Position numbers and translations under genes: made by a program
From: Bacteroidales bacterium
GTDB taxonomy: Bacteria > Bacteroidota > Bacteroidia > Bacteroidales > UBA932
NCBI GenBank assembly: GCA_016287875.1
Contig: JAEEXQ010000013.1
Span: 1-44,944 of the forward strand
Length of the DNA stretch: 44,944 nucleotides
Reading direction: 5' to 3'
Shown: one piece after another, positions 16,472 to 23,604 of the stretch
How the letters are laid out: each line of letters begins with the position of its first letter
Numbering within the stretch: position 1 is the first letter of the stretch
Notes under the pieces: model-generated
The model's input: only the letters and a program-made list of their open reading frames with translations
What the model was told of the DNA's origin: nothing
Databases searched by the model: none

Positions 16472-18355
16472 ATGAACCCTCATCCATTTTGCACCATTGT
16501 TTTGGCACTGGCCTGCCCGCTTATTTGCCTCGAACTGAATGCCCAGCGCATCGTATGCGATGAAAACTGCAAGCTAGCCGACGCTCCGCCGGCAGCTTCT
16601 GTCCCAGTTTCCGCCCCGGTCGTGAAGGAGGAGCCGGGCTATGCCGTAGTCAGCCCCGTCGGACGGTCCTCCGTGAAAATGATTCAGCAGGCTCCGCGTC
16701 TTGAGACGCTGGACGGCAAGACCATCGCCGTAGTGGGCGTGAGCTTCATGACGGGTGTCACCCATCCCGAGATCAAGCGTCTGATCCTGGCCAATTATCC
16801 CTCAGCCAAAGTAATCCTCTTGGACGAAATAGGCATTGCGGGGCCGTATCCGGCACCCGGCGTGACGCGCAAGGCAAAAGAGGAATTCCAGGCAAAGCTC
16901 AAGGAGATGAAGGTGGATGCCGTGATTTCCGGCAACGGCGGCTGCGGGCTCTGCACACCTAAAGAGACCGGCTCCTGCATCGCTGCCGAATACTTAGGCA
17001 TCCCTTCGGTCATCATTGCCGGCCCCGGTTTTGTGGACCAGGCCAGATATACCGCCCTTAACAACGGCGTTCCCGTGATGCGGGTGGCGCAGTATCCGGG
17101 CGCTTTCGCCACCCATACCGCCGGGCAGCTGATCCAGAACACGCGCGAGATCCTATGGCCGCAAATCGTGGATGCCCTTACCAGGCCCATCAGCGAGGAA
17201 GAACTCTCCGCCGGCATTTCCGGGGGCAAGGGCGACATCCGCGATGACGCCTTCTTCGGCACCCTGGACGAAATCAACGAGTACTTCAAGGAGATGAGGT
17301 GGTCCGACGGCCTGCCAATCGTCCCGCCCACTTTCGAGAAAGTGGAATCCTTCCTGAAATATACGGACTTGAAGTGGGATGAGACCGTGGCCGTCCTCCC
17401 CATCGCGCACAGGGACACCAAGCTCTGGCACGTGGCCGTAAATGCCGTCATGGCGGGCTGCAAGCCGGAGTATATGCCCATATTGATTGCGCTGACCAAG
17501 GGCCTCGGGGACGGCAACTTCCGCCGCACCCTTGCCAGTACGCACGCCTGGATACCCTACAGCTGGCTGAATGGCCCGGTGGCCAGGCAACTCGGCATAG
17601 ACAGCGGCCAGGGGCAGATAAACGAGGCCGCGAACGTAGCCATCGGCCGATTCATGAACCTCGCACTGATGAATCTCTGCGGCTATTATGTGAAGCAGGA
17701 CCGGATGGGATCCTTCGGCTATCCTATGTCCTGGTGCATGGTGGAAGATGATGCCGCCTGCCTGCGTATCGGCTGGGAGCCTTACCACGTACGCAAAGGA
17801 TTCAACCTGGACGACAACACCATCACCCTGGCCTCCACGCTGCTCTGGGGCAACAACATGGCCCCATCCACTACCGATCCCCGGAAGGTGATGGAACTCA
17901 TCGCCTGGGACATCTGCGAGCGAAGCCAGTTCGCCCTGGGCAGCGGCCGCCAGTTCACCTTCCGCACCATCCTCATGACAGAGCCGGTGGCGGCAATCCT
18001 TGCCGGGAAATACAAAAGCCCGGAGGCGCTGGAAAAGGTGCTGATAGATGAATCCCGCCGGCCGGTGAAAGAGAGGGCCTTTGCCAACTACTACGCCAAT
18101 CCCGGCGGGGCGAAGGACGGCGGCGCGCACACTCTGAGGCAATATCAGGGCCACATCCGCAGAGATGAAGGCGGAGAAATGACCCCGACCCCCGAGTGGT
18201 ATGACTCTCCCGAAAGCGAGCAGATGACCATCCCTACTATGAAGCGCGGGATGACCGCCTTCCTAATCACCGGTGATGCAGCCCGCAACAAGGTGCAGAC
18301 CATGCCCGGCGGCGGATATGCCACGGTCGAGATAGAGTTTTACATCAGCGAGTAG
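16472..18355 (+). CDS. Secreted UGSC-family (Cys form) two-domain protein
   Basis: A 627-residue protein with an N-terminal signal (about 1-24). Residues about 80-240 resemble the UGSC (seleno)protein domain: KTIAVVGVSFMTGVTHPE, VDAVISGNGGCGLCT, YLGIPSVIIAGPGFVDQ. Where the family has Sec-Gly-Ser-Cys, this protein has Cys158-Gly-Leu-Cys161, a CxxC pair with no UGA codon; a TGSC string follows at 166-169. From about 265 a second domain begins with RWSDGLPIVPPTFEKVESFL and AVNAVMAGCKPEYMPILIAL, and includes LNGPVARQLGIDSGQG. This type is often seen next to or fused with UGSC domains. A thiol-redox role outside the cytoplasm is plausible, but the substrate is unknown. Its last 11 bases overlap the convergent gene. 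Confidence 0.65.
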   Translation: MNPHPFCTIVLALACPLICLELNAQRIVCDENCKLADAPPAASVPVSAPVVKEEPGYAVVSPVGRSSVKMIQQAPRLETLDGKTIAVVGVSFMTGVTHPEIKRLILANYPSAKVILLDEIGIAGPYPAPGVTRKAKEEFQAKLKEMKVDAVISGNGGCGLCTPKETGSCIAAEYLGIPSVIIAGPGFVDQARYTALNNGVPVMRVAQYPGAFATHTAGQLIQNTREILWPQIVDALTRPISEEELSAGISGGKGDIRDDAFFGTLDEINEYFKEMRWSDGLPIVPPTFEKVESFLKYTDLKWDETVAVLPIAHRDTKLWHVAVNAVMAGCKPEYMPILIALTKGLGDGNFRRTLASTHAWIPYSWLNGPVARQLGIDSGQGQINEAANVAIGRFMNLALMNLCGYYVKQDRMGSFGYPMSWCMVEDDAACLRIGWEPYHVRKGFNLDDNTITLASTLLWGNNMAPSTTDPRKVMELIAWDICERSQFALGSGRQFTFRTILMTEPVAAILAGKYKSPEALEKVLIDESRRPVKERAFANYYANPGGAKDGGAHTLRQYQGHIRRDEGGEMTPTPEWYDSPESEQMTIPTMKRGMTAFLITGDAARNKVQTMPGGGYATVEIEFYISE

Positions 18356-18929
18356 GTGCCTGGTATTCCTTGTACACCTCGCCCTGCTCAATCAACGAAG
18401 CCCGGAATGCAAACTGCTGTTTATAGCACCGGTTGTCCTCTGTGGTAAAATAGACGTTATCAAACTCCTCATCCGATGCAGGAATGAAAAACATCAGTTT
18501 CTGTCCGACAAAAGGGCTCCATGCTCCTGCAGCTTCCGATCCGACTTCGTACCAACCTATGACATTGTCATTATAGCGTTTAGCCCTGTTGGAATAGACA
18601 ACATAATTCACCCAATAACAGAACTGGTCATATTTGGTGTTATCAGGAAAAACCAAAAGGAAAGAATCCCCTTTCTGTTGGATCACGGGCCTTTCTACTG
18701 AAGAATTATGATTACTATTGAGTTTAACGAACCCGTCAACAGCATTATTCACTTCTTCCTCCGTCATCGTGACCTCGATAACCCGTAATCCTGTCGTGGT
18801 TTCATCACTCAAAAGGCGATTCATGGTAGTTGTTGCCTTCTGCTTTTGACCGGAAGAAGACTTGTGTCTAAAGAACAGAATGATAACAGCAAATACCAAC
18901 GCTACGATTACGATAATTACACCTTTCAT
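18345..18929 (-). CDS. Membrane-anchored protein of unknown function, low GC
   Basis: Not recognised. A 194-residue protein with one N-terminal membrane segment (MKGVIIVIVALVFAVIILFF, about 3-20), then a basic and Ser-rich linker and a soluble domain of about 150 residues rich in Asn, Tyr and Phe (VIQQKGDSFLLVFPDN, QFCYWVNYVVYSNRAKRYN, PFVGQKLMFFIPASDEEFDNVYF). The orientation is probably outward. The frame is open 17 codons further upstream, but the ATG at 18929 gives the proper membrane anchor. Base composition is visibly lower in GC (about 42-45% by eye) than its neighbours near 58-60%, which suggests recent acquisition. A TACCTTTG promoter box and a 20-bp tandem repeat lie upstream. Confidence 0.7.
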   Translation of the reverse strand: MKGVIIVIVALVFAVIILFFRHKSSSGQKQKATTTMNRLLSDETTTGLRVIEVTMTEEEVNNAVDGFVKLNSNHNSSVERPVIQQKGDSFLLVFPDNTKYDQFCYWVNYVVYSNRAKRYNDNVIGWYEVGSEAAGAWSPFVGQKLMFFIPASDEEFDNVYFTTEDNRCYKQQFAFRASLIEQGEVYKEYQAPTR

Positions 18930-18982
18930 ATAAAGACATTTTTGTTTACTAATTGCTAAGATAAGGTTTATTCTCAGCAAAT

Positions 18983-18990
18983 CAAAGGTA
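18983..18990 (-). promoter_or_regulatory. Predicted -7 element of the low-GC membrane protein gene
   Basis: TACCTTTG on the minus strand, an exact TAnnTTTG match, 53 bases before the ATG at 18929. The nearest upstream TTG is only 15 bases away and lies inside the first 20-bp repeat, so a repeat-binding activator could replace a good -33 box. Confidence 0.4.
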
Positions 18991-19000
18991 CTCGCTCAGT

Positions 19001-19040
19001 TCTATCAATCACTTAACTGCTCTTTCAATCACCTAACTGA
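19001..19040. repeat. Two tandem 20-bp direct repeats upstream of a promoter
   Basis: Units 19001-19020 and 19021-19040 differ at three positions and share the core TCAATCAC(T/C)TAACTG. The 20-bp period is close to two helical turns, so two proteins would bind on one DNA face. The array begins 11 bases upstream of the predicted -7 box of the low-GC gene. It looks like an operator, but no binding protein can be named. Confidence 0.5.
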
Positions 19041-19082
19041 CGCAGACCATTTGTCAACCTGGGCGTCGGCAAAGTATCCAGG

Positions 19083-19170
19083 TGTTCCCGGTCTGCCAAA
19101 AACTTGCAGACCAGGAACAAAAACGCCCGAAATTGTTCCCGGTCTGCCAAAAACTTGCAGACCAGGAACA
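19083..19170. repeat. Pair of 37-bp palindromic repeats
   Basis: Two identical 37-bp copies at 19083-19119 and 19134-19170, separated by a 14-bp A-rich spacer. Each is an inverted repeat: arm TGTTCCCGGTCTGC, loop CAAAAACTT, arm GCAGACCAGGAACA. The arms pair over 14 positions with a single C-A mismatch. They lie 21-108 bases past the stop codon of the EEP lipoprotein gene, so its transcript would end in two strong hairpins. That suits a REP/BIME-like or terminator/stabiliser element. No third copy was found in this window. Confidence 0.8.
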
Positions 19171-19191
19171 CCCACCCAGCACCTGGCGCCG

Positions 19192-21738
19192 CTAGAAGCT
19201 GGCGCCGGGGGCGAGGCAGGTCTTTTGAGGGTTGGCGCCGAGCTGCGACCAGTTGGAGCCGGGCGCAGTGGTCTTGGGACAGGTGATCTTGTAGAGCACG
19301 GCTCCGGATGAGGAAGAGCCGGTCACGTAGATGTTGCCGTCCTTGTCGATGGTGGGGCTGGTCCTCGGATTGTCGAGGGACACCTCGGAAATGAGCTTGC
19401 CGTCGGCCGAAGACAGCTTCAGGAGCTTGTTGCCACCGTGACCGTTGTCGTAGTCGACCACGTAGATGTAGCCCATCGAGTCGATAGCCGGGACGCCCGT
19501 GTTATAGGTACCTTCGGTCTTGTACTCCCACGCCAGGGAACCATCCCTGTTGTTCAGGCGGAACACCTTTCCTGCTGTGCGGAAGTAGGCATTTCCTTCG
19601 GGATCCAGCACGCAGCCGATACCCAGCACGCCATCGGTGGTATGGCTCTCCAGCTCAACCTTCCATAAAGGAGTAGGAGCCACGCCGACCACGTAACTGT
19701 CGAGATTGTACTTGGCGCAGATCATGTTCTCGTTGTCGCTGGTCGCGCTGACATACACACCGTGGTTGGTTCCGATCACGGGCTGGCAGGCCTTGGTAAG
19801 GTAGCCGTTGCCGTCGGTATGGCGCATTCCCAGCAGATTGTTCTTGCGGTCGCCATCCGTATTGGCGGTGGTCTTCCAGTTGCCGATGGTGCCATCTACC
19901 GTAGCGATGTGATAACCGCCACCGGACTCTGTTCCGGGCTTGCGGCCCTGGCTGGTACCGCCACGGGCCGTGCCATAGACAAACTCGCCATTGTAGCCGA
20001 TGGCCACGCCGCCCCAAGAGCCCTTGTCGCACTGCAGGCACTGCTGCACGCTGCCGTCGGAGCGTTTGAATACGGCGAAGTTCAAGGTGATGTCGTTACC
20101 GCAATTGGTCATAGGAACGGCAACATAGTCTCCGATAGGAGTTGCGATGGTGCAGCGGTACTGCGAGTAATTGCCCGTGTCGTGGTACCAGTTCTCGTCG
20201 GAAAGGTCTCCCTTCACGCTGTATAGGCCGCCATGGCCATCTGCGCTGTAACTATACTGCACGGGGATATACACATTGCCCTGGGCATCGATCGAAGGAG
20301 TCGGAGTCTGGATATCGCGGTCCGAGATATAAGGGCTGCGCTTTCCGATATCGTAGCTGCCGAAGATGGTTCCGTTGTTGTTGAAGCCGACCAGGTGGTA
20401 GCCGGAAGATGCAACATAGTTCTTGCTGCCGTCTGCCGACACTGCCGGGGCTGTCCAGTCTGCTACCGCGGTGCCCTTGTCGTCGGAAGTATCATCGTAG
20501 AGCACGCACCATTCGATGGTGAGGTCGTGCCCTGCGGAACGGGCCACGGACAGGGTCTTGGTGGCAGTGGCCTTCTGGCCGTAATGGTCAGTGACGGTCA
20601 GGCTGACGGGGATGTCGTTGCCGAAGGTGTTGAACACCACCTCGGGGTTCTGCTCGGAAGAGAGGATGCCGCCTATGTTCCACTCCCAGAGTTCGATGCC
20701 GTCCTCGGAGGTGGACTTGTCGGTAAATTTCAGGGTTTCATCCATCTGAGGATTGGCGGGAAGATCGAAATCCGCAACCGGAGGAGTATGCACTTCTCCG
20801 CCGCCGCCCTTGAACTGGAGTACGGCATATACCGGGTGATGGTCGGAGATCCAGTATCCTTTCCACTTCATGTTGAGGGTGCGGAAACGCAGGCACTTGT
20901 CGAATCCGCCATAGAAGATATGGTCGAGATGCTGGTGCTTGCTGATGGTGGACTGGCTCCCCCACCAGTGGAAGGTCTCGATATTGTCGGTTATGGGCGC
21001 GGTCTGCCTGGCGCTGGAATACTTGGCGAGGATGGGTGCAAGGGCAGAATCATCCTCTTCCACGTTCCAGTCGGCGGAAAGCACCACGGGAAGCCCTGCG
21101 GGGCATTTCTCGGCAACCGTATTGAGTATTACCAGGACCTCCTTGGACTGGGATGCGGCATAGAGGCTGAGGTGGGTGTTGAGGTAGAAGAACTTGCGTC
21201 CGTTTTCTTTCACGGTCAGCACGGCCCACGTGGCGGTCCGGCATACCCGGTCTTCGTTCTCGGGGAAATAACTGCCCGGGACGTCGGGCGTGGCGGACAG
21301 CCAGATGGTTCCCCAGTTATCTACCTGGATCTCGTTGGTCTTGTAGAGAATTGCGGTGGATTCTCCGCTCCGGACGCCGTCGTTACGACCGACGCCGATA
21401 TAGGAGTAGCCTTTGCAATTGGCGATGATGTCATCTACCTGGATCATCTCCGCCTCCTGCAGGCCGAGCACCGGCGGTTCCATAGTGTTGACCATCTGGA
21501 AATATCCGGCCTTGCGGACTTCCCAGTCCCTGTCGCCTACGTCGGGGTCGTTCTGCTTGTTGCGGGCAGAGTAGAAACGCACGTTGGAAGACATGACGAG
21601 CAGGCCCTCGATCGACTCGGGTTCCGGTTCGTCCCCGGCGCTGCGGGTGTACCAATTGCTATAGTCCAGCCCCTCGTGCCTGTAACAGGAAGGCAGGAGG
21701 AGAAGCAGGGAAATAAGGATTACTATATACTTTTTCAT
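19192..21738 (-). CDS. Lipoprotein with EEP nuclease/phosphatase, PKD and beta-propeller domains
   Basis: An 848-residue lipoprotein (LLPSC, Cys18). Residues about 45-310 form an endonuclease/exonuclease/phosphatase domain with all usual active-site motifs: SSNVRF (Asn52), LGLQEAE (Glu95), YLNTHLS (187-189), SADWNV (Asp223, Asn225), HLDHIFY (Asp272) and SDHHP (Asp299, His300). A PKD-type Ig domain follows (about 318-400, ending VSLTVTDHYGQ). From about 415 there is a PQQ-like/WD-type propeller with repeats such as TPTPSIDAQGNVYIPV and SPTIDKDGNIYVTG. The fold cleaves phosphodiesters or phosphoesters, as in DNase I; the exact substrate is not readable. It is the last gene of a SusC-SusD operon (12-base gap), so the enzyme should work at the cell surface beside the transporter. 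Confidence 0.88.
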   Translation of the reverse strand: MKKYIVILISLLLLLPSCYRHEGLDYSNWYTRSAGDEPEPESIEGLLVMSSNVRFYSARNKQNDPDVGDRDWEVRKAGYFQMVNTMEPPVLGLQEAEMIQVDDIIANCKGYSYIGVGRNDGVRSGESTAILYKTNEIQVDNWGTIWLSATPDVPGSYFPENEDRVCRTATWAVLTVKENGRKFFYLNTHLSLYAASQSKEVLVILNTVAEKCPAGLPVVLSADWNVEEDDSALAPILAKYSSARQTAPITDNIETFHWWGSQSTISKHQHLDHIFYGGFDKCLRFRTLNMKWKGYWISDHHPVYAVLQFKGGGGEVHTPPVADFDLPANPQMDETLKFTDKSTSEDGIELWEWNIGGILSSEQNPEVVFNTFGNDIPVSLTVTDHYGQKATATKTLSVARSAGHDLTIEWCVLYDDTSDDKGTAVADWTAPAVSADGSKNYVASSGYHLVGFNNNGTIFGSYDIGKRSPYISDRDIQTPTPSIDAQGNVYIPVQYSYSADGHGGLYSVKGDLSDENWYHDTGNYSQYRCTIATPIGDYVAVPMTNCGNDITLNFAVFKRSDGSVQQCLQCDKGSWGGVAIGYNGEFVYGTARGGTSQGRKPGTESGGGYHIATVDGTIGNWKTTANTDGDRKNNLLGMRHTDGNGYLTKACQPVIGTNHGVYVSATSDNENMICAKYNLDSYVVGVAPTPLWKVELESHTTDGVLGIGCVLDPEGNAYFRTAGKVFRLNNRDGSLAWEYKTEGTYNTGVPAIDSMGYIYVVDYDNGHGGNKLLKLSSADGKLISEVSLDNPRTSPTIDKDGNIYVTGSSSSGAVLYKITCPKTTAPGSNWSQLGANPQKTCLAPGASF

Positions 21739-21750
21739 ATCTGTTCTGGT

Positions 21751-23598
21751 TTACCAACCGGGGTTCTGGTCGATGTGATAGCCGCGGCTTTCGTATTCGC
21801 GGACGACAAGGGGAGGTATGGGATCGAGATACTGCCTGTCGTCGGAGTACCACTTGCGCTTGATGGCAAGCTCGAAACGGAGGTCGTAGCCGCCGTCGGG
21901 ATTCTCGTCGGCGCGGAGTCCCTGCTCGGGAGAATTGTCCGGGAGAAGCTGGACATATTTGTTCTGGGCATAAGACGGAACGTCGGCGTATGCGTCATAT
22001 GTCACGTAGAAATCGTTGGTGTCGTCGTTGTTGACCTTGAACTGAACGTTCAGTGCAGGTACGTGCAGGCCGGTGATGGGAACGCGCTCGAAGCACTCTC
22101 CCTCCTTCCAGCGCCTGAGGTCGATTTCACGGAAGCCTTCGAGGACCAGCTCGATAGCCCTTTCGCGACGGATTTCGAGGATGACGGGGTCGTTGATATC
22201 CGGATAGAAGGTCTGTTGGAGGTAGGGATCCACGGATGTCGGCTTGGACGAGGTCACTCCGGCCTTGTCGCCGAATCCCGCCCTGAGGCGGAGGGCGCCG
22301 ATGGTGGCGCTCCAGTCGGCATCGGTAAGCTCTCCGAGTTCGGCCTTGGCCTCGGCATAGTTGAGCAGCACTTCCGCGTAACGCAGGATGGGGAGGCTGT
22401 TCTCGTTCTTGCTGGTTCCGTTCTTGCTCGTGTCATCTTCCACGAACTTGATAGGCTGGTAACCGGTGACTGCGCAACCGCCGACGATGTCGGGACGGCG
22501 GTCCCGCCATCCGCCATGGTTGATTTCGTAGTCGGGGCCCTTCACCGTCTGGGCAAGACGCTCGTCGCGGTTGGAGAACTCGTTAAGGAAGCTGATGGCC
22601 TTGTATTTGGCCTTGTCGGTGAAACGGCTGCCATCCTTGCAAAGATATGTGAAGATGAACGCCCTGGACAGGCAGATGGCATCGCCGTAGGTTGCGGAAT
22701 TGTAATAGTAGTTGGCGTTGCCGGTCACGATGTCGTCGAGCGAAGCCTGGACACCGAGGATAACCTCGTCGGTCAGAATCTTCTTCGAATAGAAAACGCT
22801 CCTGTAGGCTCCGAGCGAAGGGTTTCCGGTAAGATAGGAATCGTCGCAGACCTTGGTGTTGAGCTTGACGCTTTCGTCGGCCATGATGACCGCGGCAGCT
22901 TCGGCAGCCAGGCGGTACAGCTTAGCGGCGGTCCACTCTGCCGTCTCTTCGTGATGATACTTCCTCCACGATGCTTCGAAGAGGCAGGCGCGGCTCTTGA
23001 GGGCGTAGGCCGCATTCTTGGAGATGCGGGTATTACCCTGGGAAGATGTGGTCGTGATGTGCTCCGCGGCGAAGTCGAGATCTTCGATTATGTGGGAGAT
23101 AATCACGTCGCGGGAATCCCTGTTCTTGTACATCTCGTCGAGTTCGGTGCTGTTGAGGCAGTGGTCGAACCACGGCACTCCGCCGTAAGCCTGTAGTTTC
23201 TTCAGATAGAAACGTGCACGGAACCAGCGGGCGAGGCCCTCGTAATGGTCCTTGTCTTTCTGGGGAACGGTGCAGTCGTCGCTGTGGATGCCGTCGATCA
23301 GGTAATTGATGGTCCTAAGGCTGCTCCAGCTCCACGAAGTGACGCCTTCCGGGCTGTATCCCTCGCAATAGAAAGAGTTGATGCTCTTGGCCGCAATGTA
23401 GTCGGCGCAGGTTCCTTCGGCGGAGCTGAGGTCGCTCAGCGAAGGAAGCTGGTTGTAGAAAGACAGGGTGTAAGCCTCCAGGCCCGAAGTTGATCCGAAG
23501 ATCAGTTCCCGGCTGCCGGAAGATACCATCTTTTCTTCAAGAGTACAGGCCTGCATGCAGAGGATTGCAAGCGCTATTATGGCAAGTTGCTTTTTCAT
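21751..23598 (-). CDS. SusD/RagB-family nutrient-binding lipoprotein
   Basis: A 615-residue lipoprotein (lipobox MQAC, Cys18) that would sit as a lid over the SusC barrel and deliver ligand. SusD features include an early helical TPR-like region (RARFYLKKLQAYGGVPWFDHCL, LDFAAEH), the central ALKSRACLFEASWRKYH helix, LRYAEVLLNYAEAKAELGELT, and IRRERAIELVLEGFREIDLRRWKEG. The C-terminal stretch is of normal length and ends in PGW. It lies six bases after the SusC stop and 12 bases before the EEP lipoprotein gene. Ligand specificity cannot be read from sequence, but the nuclease-type neighbours on both sides suggest a nucleic-acid or phosphodiester ligand rather than a plain glycan. Confidence 0.93.
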   Translation of the reverse strand: MKKQLAIIALAILCMQACTLEEKMVSSGSRELIFGSTSGLEAYTLSFYNQLPSLSDLSSAEGTCADYIAAKSINSFYCEGYSPEGVTSWSWSSLRTINYLIDGIHSDDCTVPQKDKDHYEGLARWFRARFYLKKLQAYGGVPWFDHCLNSTELDEMYKNRDSRDVIISHIIEDLDFAAEHITTTSSQGNTRISKNAAYALKSRACLFEASWRKYHHEETAEWTAAKLYRLAAEAAAVIMADESVKLNTKVCDDSYLTGNPSLGAYRSVFYSKKILTDEVILGVQASLDDIVTGNANYYYNSATYGDAICLSRAFIFTYLCKDGSRFTDKAKYKAISFLNEFSNRDERLAQTVKGPDYEINHGGWRDRRPDIVGGCAVTGYQPIKFVEDDTSKNGTSKNENSLPILRYAEVLLNYAEAKAELGELTDADWSATIGALRLRAGFGDKAGVTSSKPTSVDPYLQQTFYPDINDPVILEIRRERAIELVLEGFREIDLRRWKEGECFERVPITGLHVPALNVQFKVNNDDTNDFYVTYDAYADVPSYAQNKYVQLLPDNSPEQGLRADENPDGGYDLRFELAIKRKWYSDDRQYLDPIPPLVVREYESRGYHIDQNPGW

Positions 23599-23604
23599 CG
23601 TCTT

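Noticed and set aside
16967..16978. TGSC at residues 166-169 of the UGSC-type protein as the family motif with Thr for Sec
   Set aside because: Spacing to the following GIPSVII segment places the nearby CGLC (158-161) in the expected motif column, so TGSC is more likely coincidental.
19083..19170. Repeat-spacer-repeat pattern that might suggest a CRISPR
   Set aside because: There are only two units, the spacer is 14 bases, the repeats are full-length palindromes, and no cas gene is nearby.
20233..23196. A 987-codon plus-strand open frame across EEP and SusD
   Set aside because: It crosses two well-supported minus-strand genes and their junction, has no recognisable domain, and is a by-product of high GC and codon bias.
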